A stretch of 64,000 nucleotides of DNA. Origin: Saccharibacillus deserti. GTDB lineage: Bacteria; Bacillota; Bacilli; Paenibacillales; Paenibacillaceae. Made by a program: the position numbers and the translations under genes. The DNA lies in contig NZ_JABJVN010000001.1 of assembly GCF_013618475.1 (NCBI RefSeq), positions 186,001 through 250,000 of the forward strand, given 5' to 3'. Shown here in pieces: positions 54,486-64,000 of the stretch; within the stretch, counting starts at the first letter, position 1; each line of letters starts with the position of its first letter. The notes beneath the pieces were generated by a model. The model did no database searches. It saw only the letters and a program-made list of their open reading frames with translations, and was not told the DNA's origin.

Positions 54486-55442
54486 TTGTTTCATCACATT
54501 ACAGTGCTTAAGGAAGAAGCGGTCGAAGGCTTGAATATCAAGCCGGACGGCATTTACGTCGACTGCACGCTGGGCGGAGCCGGACACAGTTCGCTGATCG
54601 CTTCCAAGCTTGGCGAAGGCGGCAGGCTGATTGCGCTGGACCAGGACGATTGGGCGCTTGATAACGCACGCGAGAAGCTGTCTGCCTACGCGGACCGCGT
54701 AACGCTCGTCAAGACCAACTTCCGCGAGCTGGAACATGCGCTGCGCGAAGCGGGCGTTCCGCGAGACGAAGACGGCATACCGAAAGTCGACGGCTTTTTG
54801 TTCGACCTCGGCGTATCTTCGCCGCAGTTCGACGAAGGTTCCCGGGGATTCAGCTACAATCACGAAGCTCCGCTCGATATGAGAATGGACCAGTCTTCGG
54901 AACTGACGGCAAGGACGATCATCAACGAGTGGCCGGAAGAAGAAATCACCCGCATTTTGTACCGCTACGGCGAAGAGAAGTTTTCCCGCCGGATCGCAGG
55001 CAAAATCGGACAGCATCGCGCCAAGCAGCCGATCGAGACGACGACCGAGCTTGCGGAGATTATCAAGGAAGGCATTCCGGCCGCGGCCAGAAGAACAGGC
55101 GGCCATCCGGCCAAACGGAGCTTCCAGGCGCTCCGCATCGCGGTAAACGACGAGCTTTCCGCGTTCGAAGATGCGCTGCACGCCGCGGTTCGCTGCACGG
55201 CGCTGGGCGGGCGGATCAGCGTCATTACTTTCCATTCGCTCGAAGACCGGATCTGTAAACAGATTTTGCTGGGTTATACGGGCAAAAACGTCGCTCCGCC
55301 GGGCTTCCCGGTCGAAGTGTACGAAGGTCCCAACAGTATCAAGTTAATCAACCGCAAACCTGCGCTGCCGACCGAAGAGGAGATCGAACAAAATCCCCGG
55401 GCCCGTTCGGCCAAGCTGCGGGTAGCGGAGAAAACGAAATAA
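54486..55442 (+). CDS. rsmH: 16S rRNA (cytosine(1402)-N(4))-methyltransferase RsmH
   Basis: SAM-dependent methyltransferase that modifies C1402 in the decoding centre. The SAM motif [40 protein letters not shown] and [18 protein letters not shown] are characteristic. I place the start at TTG 54486, giving [13 protein letters not shown], the usual N-terminus, with GGGGG eight bases upstream. A TTG five codons earlier has only a weak site. 318 residues is normal. Confidence 0.94.
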   Translation: MFHHITVLKEEAVEGLNIKPDGIYVDCTLGGAGHSSLIASKLGEGGRLIALDQDDWALDNAREKLSAYADRVTLVKTNFRELEHALREAGVPRDEDGIPKVDGFLFDLGVSSPQFDEGSRGFSYNHEAPLDMRMDQSSELTARTIINEWPEEEITRILYRYGEEKFSRRIAGKIGQHRAKQPIETTTELAEIIKEGIPAAARRTGGHPAKRSFQALRIAVNDELSAFEDALHAAVRCTALGGRISVITFHSLEDRICKQILLGYTGKNVAPPGFPVEVYEGPNSIKLINRKPALPTEEEIEQNPRARSAKLRVAEKTK

Positions 55443-55465
55443 TTCCAGGAAGAGGAGATTGATCA

Positions 55466-55867
55466 ATGGCACAGACACGCGGAAATCTGGCGATCCGGGA
55501 ACGGGAGAAGCAGCAGACCTCACAGCAGTACCGGCAAAAGACGACGGTTGTGACCCGCCGGGTCGAGCTCCCGATGCGGGAAAAAATGCTTTATTTGACC
55601 AGTGTTCTTATTGCGGTCGCTCTGTGCAGCATCGTCGCTTGGCGGTATGTACATATCTACGATCTGAACCATCAAATCGCAACGGTTCAGAGCGAGACGA
55701 ATCAGATCAAAAAAGATATCGCGCAAGCGGAACGGGACAAGCAGGTGCTGCGTCAGGCGATCGTGCCTACGGCGCTTGCCCAGGGCCTCATTCAGGCAAC
55801 GGACCACGAACCGATCTTTGTCGACCGCCGCAGCGGTGAAGAAACCAAGCCGGACGCGAACAATTAG
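55466..55867 (+). CDS. ftsL: Cell division protein FtsL
   Basis: A 133-residue bitopic division protein. It has a basic cytoplasmic N-terminus, one membrane helix (about 41-60, MLYLTSVLIAVALCSIVAW), then an extracellular coiled coil (DLNHQIATVQSETNQIKKDI). FtsL links FtsB and FtsQ to activate septal wall synthesis. Sequence conservation in this family is low; the size, topology and position between rsmH and the PBP gene make the call. Confidence 0.9.
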   Translation: MAQTRGNLAIREREKQQTSQQYRQKTTVVTRRVELPMREKMLYLTSVLIAVALCSIVAWRYVHIYDLNHQIATVQSETNQIKKDIAQAERDKQVLRQAIVPTALAQGLIQATDHEPIFVDRRSGEETKPDANN

Positions 55868-55952
55868 ACGTGGATAGGAAAGGCTGAGGCGCCGCTTGGC
55901 GTCCGGCCCCGCGCCAAGGCGCGGAAGGAAACGGGCAGGAGGTTCCAACGCC

Positions 55953-58343
55953 ATGCTGACAAAAAGAGTGAAAATGCGTACGCTTTTAATCGGAGGGGTA
56001 GTCACCCTCTTTTTTCTCGTTCTGGTCGGCCGGATCTTTTTCCTTCAGGTCGTGCAGGGGGACTTCTGGCATGCCACAGCCGTAGACCAGTGGTCGGCTT
56101 CCAAAGTGCTGCGTGCCGAACGTGGGGCCATTACGGATCGCAACGGCAAAGAACTGGCCGTCGATTCGCCTGCTTATTCGGTCGTGGTAGAACCCAATAT
56201 CATTAATCAGCGCGGCACGGCAGATGAAGTGGTCGAGATTCTGCACGACAAACTGGGCGTAGACGAATCCAAGCTGCGCAAGCTTGTGTCGCGCACATAT
56301 GAGAAAGACAGCGAGACAGGCAGCTACAAAAAAGGCGATTACAGCGTATGGGTCGAAGTCCGCCCTCAAGGCTGGAAGATCGACGGAGATCTCAAAGCCG
56401 AGATCGAAACGGAGATTGTCTCGCTGCGCAAAGAAAAAGGGTTGAACAAAAATGCCGATATCGGCATCGTATTCGACAATCAAATCAAGCGCTTCTATCC
56501 GCAGCATACGCTGGCGGCGAACGTACTCGGCTTCGTCGACAACGACGGCAAACCGAAATACGGCATCGAATCCTATTTTGAGAAAGACCTGCAGGGCATC
56601 GACGGGAAAATCGTTTATCAAAGAGACGCCAAAGGCGTCGAACTGCCGGATGCGAAAAGTGAAATTATAGCGCCGAAAGACGGTACCTCGATCCAACTGA
56701 CGCTCGACAGTACAATCCAGTATTATGCCGAGCAGGCGGCGAAGAAAGCTTTTGAGAAATACCAGCCTAAAAGCGTATCTGTCATCGCTGCCGATCCGAA
56801 CACTATGGATATTTTGGCAATGGTCAATATGCCGACATTCGATCCGAATAGTTACTCGGACACGAAAGCCCTGGAAGATTTCAACAACCTAGCTGTAACC
56901 GCCATGTATGAGCCTGGATCGACATTCAAAATCGTGACGTTGTCCGCAGCCGTACAGGAAGGGAAATTCGATCCCAACGCCCCCTATGAGTCCGGGGTAA
57001 TCCGAGTCGGCGGAAGAAACATTCACGACGTCGGACACGGATGGGGACCGATTACTTATTTGCAGGGAGTCAAACATTCCAGCAACGTGGCTTTTGTCAA
57101 ATTGGGCATGGAAATGGTCGGAACGAAGAAACTCGCCGAATATATCAAAAACTTCGGGTTTGGCGAAAAAACGGGCATTCAGCTTCCCGGAGAGCTGGCC
57201 GGCACGATGAACGTAACGGAAAACAGCCCGCTTGGCGATCAGGCTTCCATTACGTTCGGACACAACGTCTCGGTAACGCCGATTCAACAAATTGCCGCCA
57301 TTTCCGCAGTGGCAAACGGAGGACATCTGCTTACGCCGCATATCGTCAAGTCCAAAAGCAATCCGCTCACCGGCGAAGTGCAGAAAATGAACGAAGTTGA
57401 CAAAGTTCGAGATGTCATCACTCCGGAAACGGCCAAAGCGGTCAGCGGGTATCTGGAACAGGTCGTTTCCGACCAAGAGATTGGTACAGGCCGCAATGCT
57501 TATATTCCGGGTTACCGGGTAGCCGGCAAGACCGGTACGGCCGAAAAAACGGGCGCGGTTAAAGTGGACGGAAGCACTTACGACAAAACGCGTTCCGCCG
57601 TTTCCTTTATCGGTTACGCACCGGCCGACGATCCGAAAATCGCGATTTTCGTCATGCTTGACGAACCGAGCGTTCCGAATGCGAGCGGAGGCCGAATCGC
57701 GGCACCGATCGCCAAAGAAATCCTGTCGCAAACGCTGGAATACATGGGAGTTCCGAAGAAATTCTCCGATACCGAAATCCAGAGCGAAAGCAAGAGCAAG
57801 GAAAGCGGAGATACGCTGCTCAAAGTCACCGCTCCCGATCTGATCAAAATGAATATTCAGGATGCCAAAGACAAGCTGCTGGACGAAGGTCTCGCCTACG
57901 AGCAGATTGGCGCCGGCAAGGCGGTACTGGAACAGTATCCGGCTGCAGGCAGCGCCATGTACGCGGGGCAGAAGATTTATTTGTTGACCGAGAACAAGGA
58001 AGAGATGAACGTGCCCGATCTGACCGGGTTGTCGCTGCGCGACGCGGTGGATATTCTGGCTCTGCTGGACGTGTCGATCAGCACCAAAGGATCGGGCTAC
58101 GTAGCTTCGCAAAAGCTGACCAAAGATACGGAAGGCAACCGGGTCGTCGTTCTTGCGCTCAAGTCGGCGGAATCTACGGTAACCGGGAAAGACGATCCGG
58201 ACTTTGAAGATCTCTCGATCGGCGGCGAGACAGTAGCCGGGGATCCGGATGCAGATGCCGGGACCACGGAACCGCAGGTCGAAGGCGGAACGGTGGCTCC
58301 GGTCGATCCGGCACCGGAAAGCGACGCCGCCCCGCTCAACTAA
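55953..58343 (+). CDS. Class B penicillin-binding protein with PASTA domains (PBP2B/FtsI type)
   Basis: A 796-residue monofunctional transpeptidase for the division septum. A membrane helix (about 12-32) precedes the dimerisation domain (ERGAITDRNGKELAVDSPAY). Catalytic motifs are SxxK in MYEPGSTFKIVTL (Ser about 323), SxN in KHSSNVAFVK (about 374) and KTG in AGKTGTAEKTG (about 526). Two PASTA repeats follow (about 625-745), ending in an acidic tail. The ATG at 55953 follows AGGAGG. Only one PBP gene is present here; the second, spoVD, usually follows. Confidence 0.95.
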   Translation: MLTKRVKMRTLLIGGVVTLFFLVLVGRIFFLQVVQGDFWHATAVDQWSASKVLRAERGAITDRNGKELAVDSPAYSVVVEPNIINQRGTADEVVEILHDKLGVDESKLRKLVSRTYEKDSETGSYKKGDYSVWVEVRPQGWKIDGDLKAEIETEIVSLRKEKGLNKNADIGIVFDNQIKRFYPQHTLAANVLGFVDNDGKPKYGIESYFEKDLQGIDGKIVYQRDAKGVELPDAKSEIIAPKDGTSIQLTLDSTIQYYAEQAAKKAFEKYQPKSVSVIAADPNTMDILAMVNMPTFDPNSYSDTKALEDFNNLAVTAMYEPGSTFKIVTLSAAVQEGKFDPNAPYESGVIRVGGRNIHDVGHGWGPITYLQGVKHSSNVAFVKLGMEMVGTKKLAEYIKNFGFGEKTGIQLPGELAGTMNVTENSPLGDQASITFGHNVSVTPIQQIAAISAVANGGHLLTPHIVKSKSNPLTGEVQKMNEVDKVRDVITPETAKAVSGYLEQVVSDQEIGTGRNAYIPGYRVAGKTGTAEKTGAVKVDGSTYDKTRSAVSFIGYAPADDPKIAIFVMLDEPSVPNASGGRIAAPIAKEILSQTLEYMGVPKKFSDTEIQSESKSKESGDTLLKVTAPDLIKMNIQDAKDKLLDEGLAYEQIGAGKAVLEQYPAAGSAMYAGQKIYLLTENKEEMNVPDLTGLSLRDAVDILALLDVSISTKGSGYVASQKLTKDTEGNRVVVLALKSAESTVTGKDDPDFEDLSIGGETVAGDPDADAGTTEPQVEGGTVAPVDPAPESDAAPLN

Positions 58344-58355
58344 GGCGCCAGCACA

Positions 58356-58390
58356 GCCCGGGCCTGCCATTGGCAGGCTCGGGCGTTTTG
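58356..58390 (+). terminator. Hairpin terminator between the PBP gene and murE
   Basis: GCCCG-GCCTGCC and GGCAGGC-CGGGC pair around a 3-nt loop, then GTTTTG. The T-run is short, so part of the transcription may continue into murE. Confidence 0.65.
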
Positions 58391-58449
58391 CGGCCCGGGC
58401 ATGAAGAGATCCGATCGACAATGACTACAATCACAAAGGAGAGAGCAAA

Positions 58450-59940
58450 ATGATGCGACTGCAGGAATTGGCGGCTCAGCTGCTGACCGCCCGATTGATC
58501 GGCAGCGGGGAAACGGAATGTACAGGAATCGAGATCGACTCGCGAAAGGTCGCCGCAGGCGATCTCTTCATCTGTCTGCCTGGATTTACGGTGGACGGAC
58601 ACGATTATGCGAAGCAGGCCGAAGAACGCGGGGCGGCGGCTCTTGTCGTCGAGCGCAAGCTCGATACGGATTTGCCCCAACTGCTCGTACGCGACAGCCG
58701 AACGGCTATGGCCGTGCTGGCCAATGTGTTCTTCGATGAACCGAGCCGCAGAATGCGGATGATCGGCGTGACCGGAACAAACGGCAAAACGACCACAACC
58801 TATCTGATCGAGCGGATCATGCAGGATCATGGAGTCAAGACGGGCTTGATCGGCACGATCCAGATGCGTTACGACGGCGAAACGTTCCCGATGTCGGGCA
58901 CTACGCCGGAATCGCTTGGTCTGCAGCGCTCCTTGGCGGATATGGCCGGCCGCGGAGTGGAATGCTGCATCATGGAAGTTTCTTCGCATGCCCTGGAACA
59001 GGGCCGGGTGAAAGGTACGGATTACCGTACGGCGGTCTTCACCAACCTCACCCAGGATCATCTGGATTATCATCATTCCATGGAAGAATACCGGGCCGCC
59101 AAAGGACTGTTTTTCTCCCGGTTGGGCAATGCGCTGCCGGCCGATTCGTCGCAGCGCAAATATGCCGTGCTGAATGCGGACGACGAAGCTTCGGCGGAAT
59201 ATGCCAAAGTAACGGCGGCCGAAGTGGTGACTTACGGCGTCGAGCGCGACTGCGACGTGCGGGCTTCGGCGATCAAGATCACGGCGCAGGGTACTTTCTT
59301 CCATGTCGATACGTTCAAGGGTTCCGCGGACATCCAACTGCGGATGGTCGGCAAGTTTAACGTATACAATGCGCTGGCGGCCGTAACGGCAGCCTTGGTC
59401 GAAGGCGTGGAGCTGACGGATATCAAAAACAGTCTGGAAGCGGTAGCTGGCGTCGACGGACGCGTCGAGGCGGTAGATGCCGGACAGCCTTTCGCCATTA
59501 TCGTGGATTACGCCCATACGCCGGACGGACTGGAAAATGTACTGCGCACCGTAGTCGAGTTCGCGGAGAAGCGGGTGCTGTGCGTATTTGGATGCGGCGG
59601 CGACCGCGACCGGACCAAGCGTCCGATCATGGGCCGTATTGCCGTCAAATACAGCGATCTGGCTTTTGTGACTTCGGATAATCCGCGTACGGAAGATCCC
59701 GATGCGATTCTGCGGGATATCGAAGCGGGACTGCTCGAGGACGGAGTGGATCCGAGCCGTTATACGCTTGTCGTGGACCGGGCGGAAGCAATCCGCCGGG
59801 CCGTAGCGGAAGCGCAGCCCGGCGATGTGGTTCTGATTGCGGGCAAAGGCCATGAAACGTACCAGTTGGTCGGCAAACAAGTGCTGGACTTCGACGATCG
59901 GATCGTCGCGGCGGAAGCGGTAAGGGGAGTCGCGAAGTGA
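58450..59940 (+). CDS. murE: UDP-MurNAc-tripeptide synthetase MurE (meso-DAP adding)
   Basis: Adds the third amino acid of the peptidoglycan stem peptide. The ATP motif GVTGTNGKTTTTYLIERI lies near residue 110, and the DNPR motif in SDNPRTEDP, near residue 412, predicts meso-diaminopimelate rather than lysine. KTEC... is not present. The first ATG at 58450 has normal spacing to AAAGGAGAG; a second ATG is adjacent. It overlaps murF by 4 bases (GTGA). Confidence 0.97.
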   Translation: MMRLQELAAQLLTARLIGSGETECTGIEIDSRKVAAGDLFICLPGFTVDGHDYAKQAEERGAAALVVERKLDTDLPQLLVRDSRTAMAVLANVFFDEPSRRMRMIGVTGTNGKTTTTYLIERIMQDHGVKTGLIGTIQMRYDGETFPMSGTTPESLGLQRSLADMAGRGVECCIMEVSSHALEQGRVKGTDYRTAVFTNLTQDHLDYHHSMEEYRAAKGLFFSRLGNALPADSSQRKYAVLNADDEASAEYAKVTAAEVVTYGVERDCDVRASAIKITAQGTFFHVDTFKGSADIQLRMVGKFNVYNALAAVTAALVEGVELTDIKNSLEAVAGVDGRVEAVDAGQPFAIIVDYAHTPDGLENVLRTVVEFAEKRVLCVFGCGGDRDRTKRPIMGRIAVKYSDLAFVTSDNPRTEDPDAILRDIEAGLLEDGVDPSRYTLVVDRAEAIRRAVAEAQPGDVVLIAGKGHETYQLVGKQVLDFDDRIVAAEAVRGVAK

Positions 59941-61352
59941 TCGAACGGACACTCGGCCAGATCGCCGACATGTGTGGAGGGCGTCTGATCGGAACCGCCT
60001 CCGCGCAGGAACCCATCCAGGGAGTCGTGATCGACTCCCGCAAGCTCGTCGAACGCTGCCTGTTCGTTCCGCTGGGCGGAGCGAACGTGGACGGCCACGA
60101 ATTTGTGGAAGGCGCCCTGCAGGCCGGAGCGGCAGCGTCCTTTTGGCAAAAAGACCGCGCAAATGCTCCGGCAGGAAACCTGATCGAAGTGGACGACGTG
60201 CTGGAAGCCCTTCAGACGCTGGCCGGCGCCTATCTGCAGGCCAGCGGCGCCAAAGTCGTCGGCATTACGGGCAGCAACGGAAAGACCACGACCAAGGACA
60301 TGGTGTTTTCGCTGCTGAACACCTCGCTGAGCGTGCATAAAACGCAAGGGAACTTCAATAATCATCTGGGTCTGCCGCTTACGCTGCTGCAGATGCCGGA
60401 AGATACGCAGGTTGTCGTTCTGGAAATGGGCATGAGCGACTTGGGCGAGATCGCGAGACTCGCGCAAATCGCGCCGCCGGATGTGGCGATCGTTACGAAT
60501 ATCGGCGAGTCGCATCTGCTGAATCTCGGCAGCCGCGAGAATATTGCGCGTGCCAAGCTGGAGATCGCTTCGGGAGCCAAGCCCGGCGCTTTGCTTATCT
60601 ACAACGGGGACGAACCGCTGATTCCTCCGATCCTGGAAGAACTCGCAGACAGCCTGCCGGCAGGCCTGCGGACGTTCACTTTCGGTCTGGGATCAGACAA
60701 CGACGATTATCCGCTCGGCATGATGCAGGTAAGCGGCGGGATGACCTTCTCGGCCCGCAGCCAAGAAGACATCGGGTTCTCGCTGCCCGTGCCGGGCAGT
60801 CATAATGTAACCAATGCTCTGGCTGCCCTGGCGGCGGCGCGCGAATTCGGCGTCGACGCTTCGCGGATGCAAGGAGGGCTGGCCGATCTGCAGCTCACGG
60901 GAATGCGAATCGAGCGCTTGACGAGCGTGTCGGGGCTGACCATTTTGAACGACGCCTACAATTCCAGCCCGACTTCGGCACGTGCAGCGATCGACGTGCT
61001 TCAGGGGCTGGACGGCTGCGCCTCGAAAGTGCTGGTACTTGGCGATATGCTCGAACTTGGACCGGACGAACAGGAGTATCACCGCGAAATCGGCCGCTAT
61101 GCCGCACGGGCGGGATTCGACGCGATCTACGCCTACGGCCCGCTGTCGGCGTATGCCGCGGAAGGCGCCCGGGAAACGCCGGGAGCGGGCAGCGTTTACG
61201 CGTTTACGGACAAAGCCGCAATGATCGCGCATCTGCAGGCTTTGCTGAAGCCCGAAGACGCGGTGCTTTTCAAAGCTTCGCGGGGAATGCGGCTGGAAGA
61301 AGCGGCTTATGCGCTGCGTGACGCGACTTTGACCGGGGAAAACGGAGCTTGA
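59937..61352 (+). CDS. murF: UDP-MurNAc-tripeptide:D-Ala-D-Ala ligase MurF
   Basis: Adds D-Ala-D-Ala to complete the pentapeptide precursor. The ATP motif [19 protein letters not shown] is near residue 110; NFNNHLGLPLTLLQMP and LNDAYNSSPTSARAAIDVL are typical Mur ligase segments. The start is GTG at 59937, overlapping the murE stop. 471 residues is within the family range. Confidence 0.97.
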   Translation: MIERTLGQIADMCGGRLIGTASAQEPIQGVVIDSRKLVERCLFVPLGGANVDGHEFVEGALQAGAAASFWQKDRANAPAGNLIEVDDVLEALQTLAGAYLQASGAKVVGITGSNGKTTTKDMVFSLLNTSLSVHKTQGNFNNHLGLPLTLLQMPEDTQVVVLEMGMSDLGEIARLAQIAPPDVAIVTNIGESHLLNLGSRENIARAKLEIASGAKPGALLIYNGDEPLIPPILEELADSLPAGLRTFTFGLGSDNDDYPLGMMQVSGGMTFSARSQEDIGFSLPVPGSHNVTNALAALAAAREFGVDASRMQGGLADLQLTGMRIERLTSVSGLTILNDAYNSSPTSARAAIDVLQGLDGCASKVLVLGDMLELGPDEQEYHREIGRYAARAGFDAIYAYGPLSAYAAEGARETPGAGSVYAFTDKAAMIAHLQALLKPEDAVLFKASRGMRLEEAAYALRDATLTGENGA

Positions 61353-61359
61353 GCGGATC

Positions 61360-62325
61360 ATGGACTTACAACTGCTGGTTCTGACCGCCGCCGTTTCTTT
61401 TGTTCTTGCACTGCTGGCCGGGCCTTTGTGCATTCCGCTGCTGCAGCGTCTGAAGTTCGGGCAGCAGGTACGCGGAGAAGGACCGCAGGCCCATCTCAAA
61501 AAGGCGGGTACGCCGACTATGGGCGGAATCGTCATTCTGCTTGCTTTTACACTGGCGTTCGCCAAGTTTTCCGTCGTCAATACCGAGTTTTATGTCGTGC
61601 TGACGGCAACGTTGGGGTTTGGCCTGATCGGTCTGCTGGACGATTGGATTAAAATTGCCAAAAGGCGCTCCATGGGCCTGACGTCGCTGCAAAAACTGGC
61701 CGGCCAGCTGTTTTTCTCGGCGATTGTCTGTGCGCTTCTGATCCGTTCGGGGCACGGCACGGGCTTGTCGATTCCGGGAACTTCGATCGTTTTTGATGGA
61801 GGAGCCGGGTTCTACTATCCGTTTATCGTCATCATGCTGCTGGCCATTTCCAACGCGGTCAACTTCACCGACGGCGTGGACGGCCTGCTGTCTTCCGTCA
61901 GCGCACCCGCGTTCGGCGCCTATGCGCTGATCGCGATGCAGGCGACACAGTTTCCCGCGGCGCTGGGATCTTCCGCGATGGCCGGAGCGGTCCTTGGTTT
62001 TCTGGTTTATAACGCGCATCCGGCCAAAGTGTTTATGGGCGACACGGGTTCGCTCGGGATCGGCGGAGCGCTTGGCGCCGTGGCGATTCTGACGAAGCAG
62101 GAGCTGCTGTTTCTGCTGATCGGCGGAGTCTTCGTGATCGAAATGCTGTCCGTCGTTCTCCAGGTGCTATCGTTCAAAACGCGCGGCAAACGGATTTTTA
62201 AAATGAGTCCGATTCATCATCACTATGAGCTGTCCGGCTGGTCGGAGTGGCGGATTGTCGCCGTTTTCTTCGGTGTCTCCCTGATTCTGGCCGCGCTCGG
62301 ACTGTATCTCGGCAAGGGGTTGTAG
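61360..62325 (+). CDS. mraY: Phospho-N-acetylmuramoyl-pentapeptide transferase MraY
   Basis: A 321-residue membrane enzyme with about ten helices that makes lipid I from UDP-MurNAc-pentapeptide and undecaprenyl phosphate. The acidic catalytic motifs are GLLDDWIKI and NFTDGVDGLLSS, and the C-terminal SPIHHHYELSGWSEWRIV includes the conserved histidine cluster. It starts 7 bp after murF. Confidence 0.98.
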   Translation: MDLQLLVLTAAVSFVLALLAGPLCIPLLQRLKFGQQVRGEGPQAHLKKAGTPTMGGIVILLAFTLAFAKFSVVNTEFYVVLTATLGFGLIGLLDDWIKIAKRRSMGLTSLQKLAGQLFFSAIVCALLIRSGHGTGLSIPGTSIVFDGGAGFYYPFIVIMLLAISNAVNFTDGVDGLLSSVSAPAFGAYALIAMQATQFPAALGSSAMAGAVLGFLVYNAHPAKVFMGDTGSLGIGGALGAVAILTKQELLFLLIGGVFVIEMLSVVLQVLSFKTRGKRIFKMSPIHHHYELSGWSEWRIVAVFFGVSLILAALGLYLGKGL

Positions 62326-62329
62326 AGAC

Positions 62330-63763
62330 ATGGAACATCCAGAAAAGTACGCGAACCGCGAAGTCGTCGTGCTGGGCTTGGCCCGCAGCGGCGTATCCGC
62401 GGCCAAAACGATGCACGCTTTCGGCGCGAAAGTGACGGTTAATGACCGGAAAACCCGCGAAGAAAGTCCCGAAGCGTCCGTATTGGAAGAAATGGGCATC
62501 CCCGTGATCTGCGGCGGTCATCCCGACGATCTGATTCATCCCGGAGTTTCCCTGGTAATTAAGAATCCGGGCATTCCTTATTCTTCGCCTCCCGTTGCCG
62601 CGGCTCTTGAGCTCGGGATCGAAGTCGTGACCGAAGTTGAAGTGGCTTACCATCTGTCGGCCGCTCCGATGATCGGCATCACCGGTTCGAACGGCAAAAC
62701 GACGACGACAACCTGGATCGGCAGCATGCTGGAAGCGGCGGGATTGAAACCGATCGTAGCCGGCAATATCGGCACGCCGCTCTGCGACGCTTCGCTCGAG
62801 GCGGATGCCGACAATTGGCTGGTCGTCGAACTCAGCAGCTTCCAGCTCAAAGGAACGCGCGACTTCGCGCCGAGAATCGCCTGCCTGCTGAACGTGGCGG
62901 AGACGCATCTGGATTATCACGGTTCGATGGAAGATTACTCTTCTTCCAAAGCGAAAATCTTTGCGAACCAGACGCCGGAAGATACGAGTATCGTCAACTG
63001 GGACGACCCGTTCTGCCGCGAATTGGTGCCTTATCTCAAAGGAAGCGTGCTTCCTTTCTCCATGACGGAGGAATTGGTGCTTGAAGGCGTGTATGCGAGC
63101 CCCGCTTACCCGGTGAACGGGGAATCCGATTCGGTCGACCGCCATATCGTGTACCGCGATGCCGCGGGAATTGTGCACAACATTGTCCGCACGTCCGAGA
63201 TCTCTATTCTGGGCACCTACAACGTGGCCAATGCCCTGGCGGCTTGCGCCGCGGCGATTGCGGCGGGCGTAAGCCCTTCTGCGCTCCGCGAGCCTCTTGT
63301 GTCTTTCCGTGGAGTCGAGCATCGCCTGGAAGCGGTGGGAGAAGTGGACGGCATTTTGTATTACAACAATTCGAAAGCGACCAATTCCATAGCGACGCTG
63401 TCGGCGTTGGCCGAGTTCGAGCGGCCCGTTGTGCTGATTGCGGGCGGACTCGATCGGGGTTCCGATTACGAAGAGCTGCTGCCGGCTCTGCAAACGCAAG
63501 TAAAAGCGCTGGTGACGATCGGTGAGACCCGTGAAGTCATTGCGGGCGTTGCGCGCCGGGCGGGGCTGGACAAGGTAGCGGTCATCGAACCCCAGGCCGA
63601 TGCGGCGGACACGCTCCGAACAGCCGTACGCGAAGCGCAGCGTCTGGCGGAAGCCGGAGACGCGGTGCTGCTGTCTCCGGCCTGCGCAAGCTGGGATATG
63701 TTCGCTTCGTTCGAAGAGCGGGGCCGGATTTTTAAAGAAGCGGTTCGTTCGACATCCGAGTAG
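62330..63763 (+). CDS. murD: UDP-MurNAc-L-Ala:D-glutamate ligase MurD
   Basis: Adds D-glutamate to UDP-MurNAc-L-alanine. The N-terminal domain begins [17 protein letters not shown]; the ATP motif [19 protein letters not shown] is near residue 118; [11 protein letters not shown] and [17 protein letters not shown] are MurD-typical. Length is 477 residues, slightly longer than usual. It is followed by only 16 bp before murG, without the ftsW/spoVE gene normally found there. Confidence 0.97.
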   Translation: MEHPEKYANREVVVLGLARSGVSAAKTMHAFGAKVTVNDRKTREESPEASVLEEMGIPVICGGHPDDLIHPGVSLVIKNPGIPYSSPPVAAALELGIEVVTEVEVAYHLSAAPMIGITGSNGKTTTTTWIGSMLEAAGLKPIVAGNIGTPLCDASLEADADNWLVVELSSFQLKGTRDFAPRIACLLNVAETHLDYHGSMEDYSSSKAKIFANQTPEDTSIVNWDDPFCRELVPYLKGSVLPFSMTEELVLEGVYASPAYPVNGESDSVDRHIVYRDAAGIVHNIVRTSEISILGTYNVANALAACAAAIAAGVSPSALREPLVSFRGVEHRLEAVGEVDGILYYNNSKATNSIATLSALAEFERPVVLIAGGLDRGSDYEELLPALQTQVKALVTIGETREVIAGVARRAGLDKVAVIEPQADAADTLRTAVREAQRLAEAGDAVLLSPACASWDMFASFEERGRIFKEAVRSTSE

Positions 63764-63779
63764 ACGGGGAGGATATCGT

Positions 63780-64000
63780 ATGCGCGTCGTATTGACCGGC
63801 GGCGGGACGGGGGGACATATCTATCCCGCTCTCGCTATCGCCGAACAGTTGAAAGCGGACAAACCCGATATCGAGTTTCTGTATATCGGAGGCAAACGGG
63901 GACTGGAAAACACCATCGTACCCGAGTCGGGGATTCCATTCGAAACGCTCGACATCACGGGCTTTCGCAGAAGTCTCTCGGCCGACAATATCAAGACGGT
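63780..64000 (+). CDS. murG: UDP-GlcNAc:lipid I transferase MurG (5' part)
   Basis: The N-terminal 73 residues of the glycosyltransferase that makes lipid II; the gene runs off the window. The glycine-rich [20 protein letters not shown] and the following [29 protein letters not shown] are diagnostic. The ATG at 63780 follows GGGGAGGA. Confidence 0.97.
   Translation, partial: MRVVLTGGGTGGHIYPALAIAEQLKADKPDIEFLYIGGKRGLENTIVPESGIPFETLDITGFRRSLSADNIKT

Overview
This 64 kb window is chromosomal DNA from a high-GC, low-GC-phylum relative of Bacillus, most likely a member of the Paenibacillaceae (Paenibacillus or Saccharibacillus type). The gene order (addBA-sbcDC; rpsU-yqeY-nfeD-floA-phoH-pgpH-ybeY-dgkA-cdd-era-recO-glyQS-yqxD-dnaG-rpoD-trmK-nif3; panE-bshC-mraZ-rsmH-ftsL-pbp-mur genes) is the Bacillales backbone. 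Ribosome binding sites are strong AGGAGG type, MurE carries the meso-DAP motif, and the coding sequence is GC rich. The genus is inferred from gene order and composition, not from a database match. Almost every gene lies on the plus strand; the only clear exception is a secreted coiled-coil protein at 42827-43912. I see no transposon, phage, CRISPR array, tRNA or rRNA.

Region by region. 1-9379: DNA double-strand-break processing enzymes, AddB (5' truncated), AddA, SbcD and SbcC. 9380-11049: a HIT protein, ribosomal protein S21 (57 codons) and YqeY. 11088-13884: a membrane-stress module (NfeD, flotillin FloA and a disordered membrane protein) behind a sequence matching the sigma-W promoter consensus. 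14050-20366: phoH, the c-di-AMP phosphodiesterase gene pgpH, ybeY, dgkA, cdd, era and recO. 20395-23941: a glycine T-box leader with an unusually long antiterminator loop, then glyQS. 24000-30639: yqxD, dnaG, rpoD, a membrane protein, trmK and a Nif3-like gene. 30651-31237: an RNase P RNA of the ancestral A type. 31463-42729: a YpuI-like protein, a lytic transglycosylase, the cysteine desulfurase/ThiI pair, TypA, an LCP protein whose second half is AT rich, a PNPOx-fold protein, a YlaK-type PhoH ATPase and an orphan solute-binding protein. 44153-50568: panE, a DUF3397 protein and an oligopeptide transporter operon (oppA, B, C, F; no oppD). 50828-53776: bshC (bacillithiol) and S-adenosylhomocysteine hydrolase. 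53916-64000: the division and cell wall cluster from mraZ to murG (3' truncated), preceded by three tandem 10-bp repeats that look like the MraZ operator.

The window holds no obvious new multi-gene system; it is mostly housekeeping. The observations most worth following are: (1) sporulation genes normally embedded in these clusters (yqfC/yqfD before phoH, spoVD before murE, spoVE between murD and murG) are all missing, which suggests a lineage that has lost sporulation; (2) a type A RNase P RNA in a Bacillales context; (3) a T-box with about 100 nt inserted in its antiterminator loop; (4) regulatory sites readable by eye (sigma-W promoter, MraZ repeats, a 23-bp palindrome, an opp operator candidate); (5) an apparent fusion of an EnvC/PcsB-type coiled coil to a lipid-binding-like domain; and (6) an Opp operon with a single ATPase gene.
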